Below are positions 8,112-19,100 of a stretch of DNA of 64,000 bases, piece by piece. Numbering within the stretch: position 1 is the stretch's first letter; every line of letters starts with the position of its first letter. The notes below the pieces were generated by a model. It was not told the origin of the DNA. It saw only the letters and a list, made by a program, of their open reading frames with translations, and searched no databases. This DNA is from Oceanihabitans sediminis (GTDB lineage Bacteria; Bacteroidota; Bacteroidia; Flavobacteriales; Flavobacteriaceae), in contig NZ_QPIG01000005.1 of assembly GCF_003337215.1 (NCBI RefSeq), positions 124,001 to 188,000 of the forward strand. Direction: 5' to 3'. The position numbers and the translations under genes are program-made.

Positions 8112-10190
8112 TTATATGTTTGTTGTTTCTTTATTAATCTTGACTGCTGTTGTCATTAGTAGAGTTTTCATCTTCTTATAATGATCTTCAATTTCGGTTG
8201 TATTCCAATTTTTGTAACACATCATTAAACGTTGTTTTATACTTTCGCTTTCAATATCGTTAGGAGAATAATGACTCTTTTTTCCTTCAGGCAGTAAATT
8301 ACTTAATTTTGAATTTTGACTACTGCTAATTAAGCATAAGTTTCCGAAGTTATTTAGAACAGATTTATTTTCTAGCACATCTTCCTCGTTATGAGGATTT
8401 TGAGGGTAATAATGCTCTACCGATGATCGAAAATTAAAACTAAACCCATCTATTTTTGAATTAAAAAATCGAGGATCCCTAAGCTCTTCAGGAATATTAT
8501 TTTTTTGCTCTTCCCATTGGTTATAAAGCAAATAATCTAAGCGATTAAATATAAAGTTCTCTACACCTGTACCTTTATTTAAAAAAGCTTCTATATTAAT
8601 ATTATTGTAACGACTACGTTTTCCATTATTTGTGTAAATAATATCGTAATAATCTACCCTCTCATCCTTTTCTGCTAAAAAATTATCATACAAATAAGCA
8701 TCGCTTAGCTGTTCTAAATAAAAGATATACTCATTTTCATTAACCTCATCTCTATTTAATACATAATTTAAAACTGCATTTAACCAATGTTTATAGATTA
8801 AAGTTGGAGCAGAAACATGAAACATGGATAACAATAAAATAACTTTTTGATTTTCACTTGATCCATCACTATCGTCATTGCCTGAAAACGTATTGATGTA
8901 ACTATGATTCCCTTTTGAGACTTTCAGCTGTTTTAAGCTCCACTTTTCATCTACTCCATCTCTTTTTATGACATATTTATCATATTTATTCTTGAGTTTT
9001 AATAAATGATAGCCAAAATCTTCTACAAATTCTTTTTTATCAAAACTATTGTTATCTAAATAATCATTAAATGTATCTAATAGCCTTTTGTCATCTAATG
9101 GCACATCTTCTGATTTTTTTGTTTTTGTCGTTGTCGTTGTTTCGTCTTCAGTTTCGCTAACTATGATATATTTATTTGATTGATTGACTAAAACTTTTAA
9201 TACATGTAATAAAAAGTTTGAGAAATTAATGGTTGTAGTGAAACGTTCTTGTCCTTTTTTACCTTCCTTATTTTTAGAGATATCTCCTTTTTCATTCCCT
9301 AAAATATGTAACATAGTTTCCCCGTCACTTTTATCGGAAACAGTTTTAAAACAATTTACTACTTCATCAAAGTTTCGTGGAACAAAACTTGTCCAATCCG
9401 CTCCAAAAATAAGATCCCTGACACTGTGATGCCCCCCCTTTTCTTTATAAGTTGAAAACCCATACTGCACGTACTTTTCCATATTAGCACATGCCTCCCA
9501 AATAGTATTAAAAACGTGAGTACTTTTTGCGTCTTTTTTAAACACATCTAACATGTTAGCTTTTAACACCTCATGTTTTTCTAACTGTTCACCACGACTA
9601 TTCATTATTTCAAAATAGTGGTTTAAATCTGTATCTTTAGGAACAGGAACACGTAATAGTTTAACCGATTCATTCAAATAGTCTACAAAAGAATTTAATT
9701 TTTTTGTATCGATTTTTTTAAGTTCTTTTTTAATAATTTCATAAGCCTCCAAAATTCGTTGATTAAATGTATATCCATCCTTACGAGTTTTAGGATTATA
9801 TAAATACTCTAATGTATAAGATGACTTAGGGCGGCTGTCATATCTTAGATTAATCTCAAAATTTCTAATATTAAAATGGAACTCATTTTTCAAAACTGAA
9901 AACAAAATGTTCAAAGTAGTTAATCGTTGTTGCCCATCTATAGTTTCATAATGTATGTCTCCTTCTACAGCACGTTCATAAACCACTAGACTTCCTAAAT
10001 AGTAATTTTTCGTGTTTTCCGTTCTATTAGAATAATCATAAATATCTTGAATTAATTGCTTTATATGTGGCTCTAACCATGCATAGTTTCTTTGGTACCG
10101 AGGTATAACATACTTATCTAATTGTGTGGTCTCATTATTCTTCGGATTAAAGATATCACCAATGCTCAATTCTTTGGGTTTCGTATTCAT
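8112..10190 (-). CDS. DUF262 + DUF1524 (GmrSD-like) protein inside hsd operon
   Basis: A 692-residue protein. The N-terminal DUF262 domain has PRYQRNYAWL (30-39) and the signature DGQQRLTTL (85-93), part of the ParB/sulfiredoxin-like NTP-binding fold. The C-terminus carries a DUF1524 HNH-type motif, VEHYYPQ with His593, followed by NNFGNLCL. This DUF262-DUF1524 arrangement defines GmrSD-type Type IV restriction enzymes, which cut DNA bearing hypermodified (glucosylated) cytosine in an NTP-dependent way. Related DUF262 genes also occur inside Type I operons (for example the rlo genes of Campylobacter), where their role is poorly defined. It sits two bases after the shorter DUF262 gene and immediately before hsdM, so it is surely co-transcribed. 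The target modification is unknown. Confidence 0.85.
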   Translation of the reverse strand: MNTKPKELSIGDIFNPKNNETTQLDKYVIPRYQRNYAWLEPHIKQLIQDIYDYSNRTENTKNYYLGSLVVYERAVEGDIHYETIDGQQRLTTLNILFSVLKNEFHFNIRNFEINLRYDSRPKSSYTLEYLYNPKTRKDGYTFNQRILEAYEIIKKELKKIDTKKLNSFVDYLNESVKLLRVPVPKDTDLNHYFEIMNSRGEQLEKHEVLKANMLDVFKKDAKSTHVFNTIWEACANMEKYVQYGFSTYKEKGGHHSVRDLIFGADWTSFVPRNFDEVVNCFKTVSDKSDGETMLHILGNEKGDISKNKEGKKGQERFTTTINFSNFLLHVLKVLVNQSNKYIIVSETEDETTTTTKTKKSEDVPLDDKRLLDTFNDYLDNNSFDKKEFVEDFGYHLLKLKNKYDKYVIKRDGVDEKWSLKQLKVSKGNHSYINTFSGNDDSDGSSENQKVILLLSMFHVSAPTLIYKHWLNAVLNYVLNRDEVNENEYIFYLEQLSDAYLYDNFLAEKDERVDYYDIIYTNNGKRSRYNNINIEAFLNKGTGVENFIFNRLDYLLYNQWEEQKNNIPEELRDPRFFNSKIDGFSFNFRSSVEHYYPQNPHNEEDVLENKSVLNNFGNLCLISSSQNSKLSNLLPEGKKSHYSPNDIESESIKQRLMMCYKNWNTTEIEDHYKKMKTLLMTTAVKINKETTNI

Positions 10191-10192
10191 GA

Positions 10193-11707
10193 TTATAAAT
10201 ATTTCAAATCCTTAAAAAGTGTTTCTAATTCTATTATTTTCATTTTTATTGAATTTTCTTCCACTCTATTTAAGTCAATATTATATACTTCTTTTGGTTG
10301 CGTTGCTTCACGTATAACTGTAAAAACACTATTTCGTTCAATTGCATGATTGTCTGCTGAAGCTAGTTGTACTGCTGAACTATTTAGCCTTAAAGAATAC
10401 GCCCATATAAAAAGCTTAATAACTACCTTATCTAAATCTTTATTACCAAATTTGTCTATATAATACAATAAGGCACAATCAAATAGGTTTCTTACATATT
10501 TATCTCCTGTACGCTTACAGCCATTATAAGTAGCCAAAGTTTTGAAAATTCTAAAAACAATACCATCCACTGATTTTATATTCAAAAACTGAAGCTTTTC
10601 CAGGAAATCATTTTCATCAATTATATCGTTATTATTCTCATCTTTAAGTTTCTTCCCTTTTTTACATTTTAAATAAATTACATTATTCGTGTTTTTAATA
10701 GAAGAAACCAGGTTTTGATAGAAAGATACCATTTCAAAAAAACGCTTTCCATTAATAACCACTTGGTCAATTTGAAACGGATAAGTTTTTTTATTAAAAT
10801 CTATTTTACGGTGACTATGTGCATTAAATTCTTCTATAAATACGTGATTGATTCTTAAGGGATATGCAAATGGGTAATTAAAAGAATCTTGTAATGTAAT
10901 TCCTTTAAAAATTGACGCATTATTAGTGTTTAAAAACCTGCCTTGTTTTCTCTTTGACCATCGCCTTACTCTAAATAAATAGTTTCCAAATAAATCTACT
11001 AACTCACCATCTTCTCTATCCTCCCAATCTTTTATAACAGCCGATTTTTCTGTTTCATTAATATTAAGCATTTCCCTTAGGTGAAATGCTTTTAATAAAT
11101 CGTGTGGATCTAAACCTTTACCTCTATCATTTTGAGAATCAAAAAACTGAAATGCTTCTGAAATATCATCTAATGCTATATAAACTAGCTCACATTTATT
11201 GAAGAAAAAATACACTTCTTCTTCGGCAAAATTTACAACCTCTCGTTTAATAATATCATAATTAATAGCCATATTATTCTTCGAAATATCACTCTTAAAT
11301 GTTGTTTTAAGTAAGGTTAGTTCGTCATTACTTATAAACTTCTCTGCATACTTTTTAGTAATCTCATTATTTAATAAGCCATAGGCGATTAATGTTAACG
11401 ATAAGAGTCTTTGTTGACCATCTACAATATGTAAATAATTACTGGTTACCTTTTCCGCAGACTCATCTTTAGATTTATCATAAATTACTACAGTTCCCAT
11501 TCTGTAGGCAGATTTATCCTTATGCAGAACAATATCCTCTATTAGTTGCTTTACATGTTTTGTTTTCCACTTATATGGCCTTTGATATTTTGGTATTGAT
11601 AAATTTTTAAGACCAATTAAATCCTTTACTGTTTTTATTTCCGGCTTTATTTGTCCTGTAAATTTATCTGTACTATTGTGAAGTATTAAAGTGTCACTGT
11701 TAAGCAT
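10193..11707 (-). CDS. DUF262-only protein (GmrS-like) inside hsd operon
   Basis: A 504-residue protein with a DUF262 domain: IPKYQRPYKW (38-47) and DGQQRLLSL (96-104), matching the NTP-binding signature of its downstream neighbour. Unlike that neighbour I see no C-terminal EHxxPQ-type DUF1524 nuclease motif, so by itself it may be an NTPase or sensor. The two DUF262 proteins are clearly paralogous at the N-terminus but diverge beyond it. Its ATG lies inside the end of hsdR (8-base overlap), and its stop is two bases before the next gene. This placement argues for translational coupling and coordinated dosage with HsdR. It could partner the longer DUF262/DUF1524 protein as a split GmrS/GmrD-like pair, which is inference. 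Confidence 0.82.
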   Translation of the reverse strand: MLNSDTLILHNSTDKFTGQIKPEIKTVKDLIGLKNLSIPKYQRPYKWKTKHVKQLIEDIVLHKDKSAYRMGTVVIYDKSKDESAEKVTSNYLHIVDGQQRLLSLTLIAYGLLNNEITKKYAEKFISNDELTLLKTTFKSDISKNNMAINYDIIKREVVNFAEEEVYFFFNKCELVYIALDDISEAFQFFDSQNDRGKGLDPHDLLKAFHLREMLNINETEKSAVIKDWEDREDGELVDLFGNYLFRVRRWSKRKQGRFLNTNNASIFKGITLQDSFNYPFAYPLRINHVFIEEFNAHSHRKIDFNKKTYPFQIDQVVINGKRFFEMVSFYQNLVSSIKNTNNVIYLKCKKGKKLKDENNNDIIDENDFLEKLQFLNIKSVDGIVFRIFKTLATYNGCKRTGDKYVRNLFDCALLYYIDKFGNKDLDKVVIKLFIWAYSLRLNSSAVQLASADNHAIERNSVFTVIREATQPKEVYNIDLNRVEENSIKMKIIELETLFKDLKYL

Positions 11708-14700
11708 ACAAATACTCGTTTAATTCGTTAATAATCTGAGCAGTTTCATTTTTAAAAACTTTATCTAATCGCTTTAAACCTCCCTCTACACTAAATGGTG
11801 GTTTGTTTAAATCTTCTAATGTTATAATTGATTCTTTTTGAAGCTGTGCTTCAATTTTATCTAACCAATTTAATTGAATTTGATTCCAATCATGGGATGC
11901 TTTAAGTTTAGTAACCGCATTAGCTATTCGCTCTTGATGACTTACTAGGTTTTCACCTAGTGCAGAAGTACGAATATGCGCAATAATATCGGCTACAACT
12001 TCAGTATTAGTCACTTCTTTGTAAGCGGTATTTAAGTTGTGTTTATTATAGCCTTCCGTATCCAATATTAAACGTAACTCTTTTAGATCGGTACGAGTTA
12101 ACGTACTTGGTTTGGTACATACCACATTTAAGGCTGCAATCTTATTCCTATTGTTTTTGATGTATTCGTTGAAAGATTCCAGATAATCTTTAGGCTTTAA
12201 GTTTTTCTCATAAGCTCGTGAAACCTCTTCTACCATATCTTCATGGTCACTATATAGAGTACCATAGCTTAAAGCCCTACCTTTTTCTCTATCTAAGAAC
12301 TCCCATAAGTGTCCATAATCTTCTAAAGTTTGGTTTAGATTTTCAACGTCAATGGACTTTAATTTTTTAGCAAAATCTCTTACGGTTGGCTCTCCCGTTA
12401 ATATTTCGAATTGATCTTTCTGCTGTTGACTGAACCTTGTAACCTTACGCTGAATTTTGGCTATGATTCGGTCTAATTTAGCCTCTTTAGAATAATCGTC
12501 TTCAATGATAGAAAGCTCTTCAATTAAATTAGAAAATGTTTTAGTTACTAAAGGCGCAACAGGCTTCATTACCTGCTCATCAGCCATAATTTCTGTAACT
12601 CCTACACAATCGTATATTTTAAATACTTCTTTTCCTATTTCGTCACAACGCCTGGTGGCACGACCTATCATTTGATCATATAGTATTCTAGAATTTACAC
12701 GTCTTAAAAATATTAAGTTAGAAATACTAGGAACATCTATCCCTGTTGTTAAAAGGTCTACCGTAACAACGATACTAGGATATTGATCATTTTTAAATCT
12801 GCGTAATAAGTCTTCTCTATTATAAACCTCTCCTGTAATTTTGACTATTGCATCGGCATCGGCATCTGCTCCCAACTCATCATAGATCTCATAAAGTAAC
12901 TTTACGATTGTATCGGCATGTGCGTTTGTTGCTGCAAAAATTAAAGTTTTCCCTTTATCTTCAGGAAGTATACCGTAGTTAGAAATAATTTCATGTAATA
13001 CTACTCGATTAAAATTTTCAGTAATTACTCGTTTATTAAATCCCGTAATTTCCACTTTAATTTCATCTTCTGTAACACCAATTTCTTTAATTTCATTTTC
13101 CTCTGGATCGTAAATTTTTACTTCGTCTCCTTTTTCCCAAACAATACCATCTTTCGAAAGTTTAGTTTGGAACACATAGGGTGGTTCAAAATCTATTAAA
13201 TAGCCTTCAATCACTGCTTGGCGATAAGAATAAGTATAAACCGGATCTCCAAAAATATCTTTAGTATGTAAGGCTGGTGTCGCTGTTAATCCAATACGAT
13301 AGGCATCAAAATAATCTAATACCATTCTGTATTTACTTTGAAAATCTAATTGATCACGAAGAATTACCTCTTCCTCATCCATTTCTCTATCTAAGGTATA
13401 CCCTCTATGCGCTTCATCTACCACAATACAATCGTAATCTCCCACACTTGGACTATCATCAGAATAAGCAATACGTTGCACCATTCCTTGCACCGTTGCA
13501 AAGTGAATTTTAGTATCTAATTCAGCCGCTTTATCTTCTAAATCTTGTAAGTCATATATCTGGGCAAATGTTTGTAAGCCTTCAATATGCACTTCTTTAA
13601 AGGCATCCGAAGCTTGCTGCCCTAACATGCGTCTATCTACCAAGAAAAGAATACGTCTAAACCTTCCGGACTTTATTAAACGGTAACACATACCTATCAT
13701 GGTTCTTGTCTTACCTGTACCAGTTGCCATTGCTAATAAAGCGCGTCTATCTTCTTGGTTGGTTAGAATTTTGTGTTCAACAGCTTTAATAGCTTCTATT
13801 TGATATTCACGTAAGTTCAATCCACTTGGATCAGACAGCAAGTCGTAATCCGTTTGTTTAAGTTTTTCAACACCCTTATTCTCGTCATAATTTAACTTTT
13901 CAATTAAATCTCGTGGAGAAAACCATTGAGGTAAAGGTCTAGCAATATTTTTTTGATCTCTACCATCCCAAAACCAAATACCAGAAGCCGTTTTAAATTG
14001 CTCTAAATAAGGCCTACCATTTGTTGCAAACATAAATGGCACCTTATATGTTTTGCTATTAGAGTGTTCTGGAAATGTAATATCTAAATCATTTGTTACA
14101 ATTTTACTATAGGTCTTTGCTTGACCTAAATCGCTCATTACATTTTTAATGTGTTTTTTAGCTTCAACAATTCCGATAAGCTCTAAGCCATTAAACAATG
14201 CATAATCTGCCCATTTGGTTCCGCACGGCCATTCTGCGATAGCCATTTGCCGACCTTTTTGCGGTAGTGTTTTACAAGTTTTATAATTTAAAGTCTGTGT
14301 GTCACATTCCCATCCAGCATCTCGTAGCTGTTTGTCTATTCGTTCTCTTGTTTCAGATTCCGATTCTTCAATCTTCTTTGCTTTATCTTTAGCTCTTTCT
14401 TTACGCTGAAGTTTCGCTTCTTCCGAAATTTCTGTCTGCTGCTTTATTTTTTGTTTATAGGAGTCAACTTCTTTTTTTAATTGCTTTAGTTCTTCTTCTA
14501 ACTCTAAAGTTCTTTTGTTGTCTGATACAAACCAAGACTCTTCAGGAGTTACGTAATCAACATTTACTTCTTCATTTTCGTAAACCTCAATAAACCATTT
14601 AGTCAAGTAAAAGGCTTGTCGAAGCATATATCTAGCTTCTGCTTTAGTTCCTTCTCCCAAGTGGGAAGCTTTATTTCCAGACTTTCTTATGGTATGAAAT

Positions 14701-14951
14701 ATAGATATAATTTCTTGCGGAGTATCTGATTGACTTTCTAATACTTTGAGCCTACTTAGCTGTTTATTATCATAAGGGTCTTCAAGTTGTTCAAAATCAA
14801 TTAAAGTTATAGCTAACTTTTCAGTTAGAATACGAAGTTTTGATAATGTTGTACTTGGATCTGTATAACAATTTCGCTCTGCTAACATTGCTAATTGTAA
14901 CAAATCAACATAGCTATCCTTAAGGAAACTAAAATTGGTTTTATAATTCAT
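11700..14951 (-). CDS. hsdR: Type I restriction endonuclease/translocase subunit HsdR
   Basis: About 1083 residues, normal for the EcoEI-like HsdR class. Order: a DUF4145-like helical domain (about 5-130); a long charged coiled coil (about 148-205); a PD-(D/E)XK nuclease with Asp in ADYALF (about 249) and EAKK (about 263-266); then an SF2 translocase with ATGTGKT (about 409-415), DEAH (about 512-515), GLTATPA and QMIGRATRR; and an EcoEI_R-like C-terminal domain. It translocates DNA past HsdMS bound at unmethylated sites and cuts at a distance. The open frame could begin at a TTG two codons upstream, but the ATG at 14949-14951 is the better start. It is the first gene of the island operon; 279 bp separate it from the next gene upstream. 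Confidence 0.93.
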   Translation of the reverse strand: MNYKTNFSFLKDSYVDLLQLAMLAERNCYTDPSTTLSKLRILTEKLAITLIDFEQLEDPYDNKQLSRLKVLESQSDTPQEIISIFHTIRKSGNKASHLGEGTKAEARYMLRQAFYLTKWFIEVYENEEVNVDYVTPEESWFVSDNKRTLELEEELKQLKKEVDSYKQKIKQQTEISEEAKLQRKERAKDKAKKIEESESETRERIDKQLRDAGWECDTQTLNYKTCKTLPQKGRQMAIAEWPCGTKWADYALFNGLELIGIVEAKKHIKNVMSDLGQAKTYSKIVTNDLDITFPEHSNSKTYKVPFMFATNGRPYLEQFKTASGIWFWDGRDQKNIARPLPQWFSPRDLIEKLNYDENKGVEKLKQTDYDLLSDPSGLNLREYQIEAIKAVEHKILTNQEDRRALLAMATGTGKTRTMIGMCYRLIKSGRFRRILFLVDRRMLGQQASDAFKEVHIEGLQTFAQIYDLQDLEDKAAELDTKIHFATVQGMVQRIAYSDDSPSVGDYDCIVVDEAHRGYTLDREMDEEEVILRDQLDFQSKYRMVLDYFDAYRIGLTATPALHTKDIFGDPVYTYSYRQAVIEGYLIDFEPPYVFQTKLSKDGIVWEKGDEVKIYDPEENEIKEIGVTEDEIKVEITGFNKRVITENFNRVVLHEIISNYGILPEDKGKTLIFAATNAHADTIVKLLYEIYDELGADADADAIVKITGEVYNREDLLRRFKNDQYPSIVVTVDLLTTGIDVPSISNLIFLRRVNSRILYDQMIGRATRRCDEIGKEVFKIYDCVGVTEIMADEQVMKPVAPLVTKTFSNLIEELSIIEDDYSKEAKLDRIIAKIQRKVTRFSQQQKDQFEILTGEPTVRDFAKKLKSIDVENLNQTLEDYGHLWEFLDREKGRALSYGTLYSDHEDMVEEVSRAYEKNLKPKDYLESFNEYIKNNRNKIAALNVVCTKPSTLTRTDLKELRLILDTEGYNKHNLNTAYKEVTNTEVVADIIAHIRTSALGENLVSHQERIANAVTKLKASHDWNQIQLNWLDKIEAQLQKESIITLEDLNKPPFSVEGGLKRLDKVFKNETAQIINELNEYLYA

Positions 14952-15057
14952 AATCAATAGCTAGATTCTTAGTTATAAACTAAAGCAGCTTAAAACTATA
15001 CTAATAATGGTTTATTATATAAGGGTGAAGGGGGCCCTTAATCTTTAACATAACGAA

Positions 15058-15078
15058 AGCGACTCTTTTGAAGTCGCT
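15058..15078 (-). terminator. Possible terminator hairpin downstream of the 15231 gene
   Basis: A perfect 7-bp inverted repeat, AGCGACT at 15058-15064 and AGTCGCT at 15072-15078, with a 7-base loop. On the minus strand it is followed by TTTCGTTATGTT, only moderately T-rich. It sits between a minus-strand gene ending at 15231 and the hsdR start, so it may end transcription of the former before the defence operon. The remainder of 14952-15230 shows no other feature I can support. Confidence 0.4.
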
Positions 15079-15230
15079 AAGTGCTATTTTTGTAATTGAT
15101 TGATAAATATAGGAAAAGAATACAAAATCTTCACCCAAATATTTAAATATTAGATAAACAGTTTTAAATACTCCTATTTTATTGGGATTACAAAAGCTAT
15201 AATCAGCTTATCTTATGCATGAATAAAATA

Positions 15231-15953
15231 TTATTCGGCGAAAAAGTACTCGTGAATATCAATAATATCCCTACGGCCGATTTGTACTAAGTCTTGCGTT
15301 TCTTTTAAATATATCCCCAAAGAACGCTCATTATAAAGCAGTTTTAATCTAGATGAATAATCTGTTACTACATACATATCTCCAGATAACTTAAAGAAAG
15401 GAATAGTCATTTTACCATTCATTCTTACACCCTTATTAACAATTTTTCCTTGTTTTAAAGTTTCTTTAAGGGAACTTTCATTTTTTTCATCAGAAGATAC
15501 TTTTACATAAGCAACCATCATATTCATCCATTCCTCACTATCAATCAAAAACCAATTAACTTTATTAAAATCAATTCCATAATCTGAAATCCATCCTGGA
15601 CTTGTAAATCCAAATAACACTTGTTTTTTTCCATTTAATTCAGGATTCATCTCAGGAGTAAATTCCTGAATTTTATAAGTGATAACAGTTGTACTTGACA
15701 TGTCTTTTGCTTTTTTACCATCAAAAGACAATGTTTTTAATGAAAAGCTTGTTAATTCAGGATGATTATACAAAATCCACTGAGTAGCAGTAAGCTCAGC
15801 TTGCTCCTCCATTTGATCTATAGAGGCAATCATAGCTCCTATTGCTGCTGCACCAGTAACAGCTGCAGCAATTGCAGCACCATCACTTTGCGCTTTAACA
15901 TGTTTAGGAATTAAAAATAAGGTAGTAATGAGTAATAAATAGATTTTTTTCAT
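15231..15953 (-). CDS. Secreted protein of unknown function
   Basis: I do not recognise a family. The chosen start at 15951-15953 gives about 240 residues opening MKKIYLLLITTLFLIPKHVK, a clear Sec signal peptide with probable cleavage after VKA. The frame extends 24 codons further upstream, but that would bury the signal peptide. After the signal comes an Ala/Gly-rich stretch (AAIAAAVTGAAAIGAMIA) that could be a second hydrophobic helix, then a mixed alpha/beta region with no obvious catalytic motif. It is probably periplasmic or envelope-associated. It lies alone between sbcC and the defence operon, with 183 bp upstream of the start and a possible terminator hairpin downstream. Confidence 0.6.
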   Translation of the reverse strand: MKKIYLLLITTLFLIPKHVKAQSDGAAIAAAVTGAAAIGAMIASIDQMEEQAELTATQWILYNHPELTSFSLKTLSFDGKKAKDMSSTTVITYKIQEFTPEMNPELNGKKQVLFGFTSPGWISDYGIDFNKVNWFLIDSEEWMNMMVAYVKVSSDEKNESSLKETLKQGKIVNKGVRMNGKMTIPFFKLSGDMYVVTDYSSRLKLLYNERSLGIYLKETQDLVQIGRRDIIDIHEYFFAE

Positions 15954-16136
15954 ATTGTTTTTATTGGTTATTTCGCGACTCAAACATAAAAAAATTATAA
16001 ATAATTTTACTGAAATTTCCCTCAAAAAACCACTACTCTATCCTATGCACTCCACAAAAAGTGTGTCCCGTTAAAATAGCCCTACAATATCATCCTTATT
16101 GCCACCAGTAGCATATACATTTTCATCACCCTCTTT

Positions 16137-19100
16137 TTATTTAATGATCTGTAAAGTACTATAACCAGATCCACTTTTTTCTAGTCTAATTTGTGTGGTA
16201 ATGCGTTCTTTTAAGGCTTCGACATGGGAGATAACTCCTATGGATTTATCGCCTTCATTCTGCATTTTTTCTAGAATAGTAATAGCCTGGTTTAGCGTTT
16301 CTGGGTCTAAGGTTCCAAAGCCTTCATCGATAAAAACGGATTCTATTTTCACATTCTTGGCTGCCAAGTCTGATAAGGCAAAGGCCATTGCCAAACTCAC
16401 CATAAAGGTTTCTCCTCCAGATAGCGTGTTAATGGTTCTTCTTGCGTCTCCTTGATGCATATCAAACACTTTTAAAGCATCGTTCTTATCCGCTTCTTCG
16501 GCAGTTGGAATGTCTAAAACATAGCGATCACTCAAATCTTTTAATCGTAAATTGGTGTAGCCAATTAATTGCTCTAGGGTAAGATCTTGCACAAAATTTG
16601 AAAACTTTTTACCATTTGCATCTCCAATCAAACTATTCATGGTTTTCCAAAGGGCCTCCTCTTTTTTTAAGGACTTTAGTTCTGCAAGTAGTTCTTCTTG
16701 TTTGGCTTTAATTTTTTTATCTGCTTCCAATCGGGTTAGAATCACACCTATCTGTTGGTTTGTACGCGCGGATTCTTCCTCGAGTGACGTATATTTATTT
16801 TGAAGCTCCTCTAAGCTGTCTTCCTTAGTAATTGCTTTTTTAAACCCTTCTAGTTCTTTTAATGCGGCAGTCTGCTCTGTTTTTAAACGCTCTTGTTTTA
16901 ATTGCAGAGTGTTTTGCTGACGGCGGATGTTTTCGGCTTGGCTTTCACTAAGGATATTGGTTTTTAACTCCTGAAGGCTGTTTATACCTTCCTGTTTCAG
17001 AATGTCTTTTAGCACCGTTTCAAAAGCGGATCGCTCTTTAGAGACCTCTTCAATTTTAGCGTTAAGCGTGGTTATGGTTTTTGTGGTATGACTTCGGTTT
17101 TGTGTGTTTGCCGACCATCTGTTTAGCAGTGTCTGAATGGTCTCCAGAAGTCCGTCGCCTTCATAAAGCGCCTTTCTTTTACTTTCCTTCTCTGCTTTTA
17201 ACCTGGTCTTTTCTTCCCACAGTTTGGCTGCTATTTTTAGATCTGTAATAAGATCACGCAAATGCAGTGCTTTTTTTATCTGAGTAAGTTTTTTAGAGTC
17301 CTCCAAAACCTGGGCTTCTAAGCTTTCGATAGCGGCACTGGTTTTTACTGTTGCAACCTCTAGGCTAGCACATAATTTCTCTATAGCGGTGGCTTTAGGC
17401 TGCAGCGCTTTTTCAGCTTCTAACAGCTCTTTTTGAAGTCGTTTACTGGTTGCCTGATCGCTTTTTAATAGCGCTTGAATGGATGCCTTTAACTCGCGTT
17501 TTGTATGTAACAGCTCCTTTTTAGAGCGTAACACATCGGCTTTCACATCAAAAACCGGCTGTTGAGAAGCAAAAGGATGCTCTAGGGCACCACAAAGTGG
17601 ACAAGCCTCACCGTCTACCAATTGGTTACGATGGGCTTCTAAACTTTGATGTGTTTTGCGGTGTTCCTCCTCTTTGGTGAGTTTGGTAACCTCAGCATCC
17701 AATACAGGAAGTTCCTTATCTAAGTCTTTTAAAATAGCACTGTGTTTTACCACCTGCGCCTCACTTCCTTTTAATTCTGTTTCCTTGCTTTGCTTTTGCT
17801 GGAGCTCCGATTGGTACTTGGTGAAAGCAACTTTTAGGCTACCAAGGGTTGCCAAGCTCTCATTTACTTTGTTTTCTCTTGCTTCTAATTGGTGCGTCGT
17901 ATCTACCTGAGCGGTTTTTAAAAAGCCTAGTACTTTATCTTCTACGGGAGTAACACCTGTTACAAATGTACTAGGTTGCCCATCAAAAGGAATTCTCACC
18001 GTATCTTTATTAATATCACCGAGTAACTTTTTAATAGCATCCTCATAGAGTTTTGCTTCGGCTTGCGCCAAATCCTCATCTTTTTTTAAAGCGGTATAGG
18101 TGGTATTTAATGTATTTAAAGCCTGATTAAATTCGCTAGGCTCTACCGTTTTTTTTAAAAGTGTTGTTGCTTGCTGAAGCAAATCGTTATAGTCTTTTAA
18201 CACCATTTTTTCATGTGCTGTTTGCTTGCTAAGCTCTTCGGTATGTTCTTTAAGTGCTTTATCCTTTTGTTCGTAATCGGAAATCAGCGGTGTATGCACC
18301 ACGTACTTCGCGTGTTTTTGTAATCGGGATTCCTCTTTTTTAAACGCGTCTAAGTCTTTAGCTAATTGTTTCTGAAGGTCGTTATTAGCCTTTAAAACCA
18401 ATTCATTTTTAAGGATGCCTTTTTTATTATCGATCTCGGCTTTTAAAACCTCAAGGGCTTTTTTCTGCGTTGTTTTTGCTTTTGTCAACTCCCTTTCCTG
18501 GGCAATTAGTTTGGTTTTCTCTTCTTCTGGGAGCAGTTCCACTTCCCCTAAACGTACCTCCTGCTTTTCACAAGCATCTTGTGCTTCTTTAAATTTTCTA
18601 TACACAGCAATTCCAATAGACCTATAGTCTTTGGCTCCCGTAATATCTTCTAGCAGCTTATTACGCTCATCGCGTTTGGCCTTTAGTAATTTACTGAACT
18701 GACCTTGAGATAGTACAATGGCTTTTACAAATTGGTCGTAACTCAACCCAATTAACTCTTCATTTTTTGGCGGCACCAATGACTTACCACTTTCAATAAT
18801 ATCACCAGTAGCCACATCAATTATCTCTTGTTTTCTGTCCTTTAAATTATTGTTTCTATTGCGTTCTATAGACCAATGGGAACGGTAGGTTTTACCTTCA
18901 ACAATATATTCTACCTCAGCATAGCAATCAACTGCATTTCGAGTCATTATCCCACCCTGATCTTCTATAACTGCCTTGCTAATAGCACCAATTCGAGGCA
19001 CTTTATTAAACAGCGCTAAAGTAATAACATCCAAAAGGGTAGATTTCCCAGAACCTGTAGCTCCTGTAATGGCGAAGAGTCCGCTATCAGCCAGATCTCC

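Noticed and set aside
15021-15044. AAGGGGGCCCTT-like palindrome near the possible terminator
   Set aside because: Not a perfect inverted repeat and not followed by a T-run; no function assigned.
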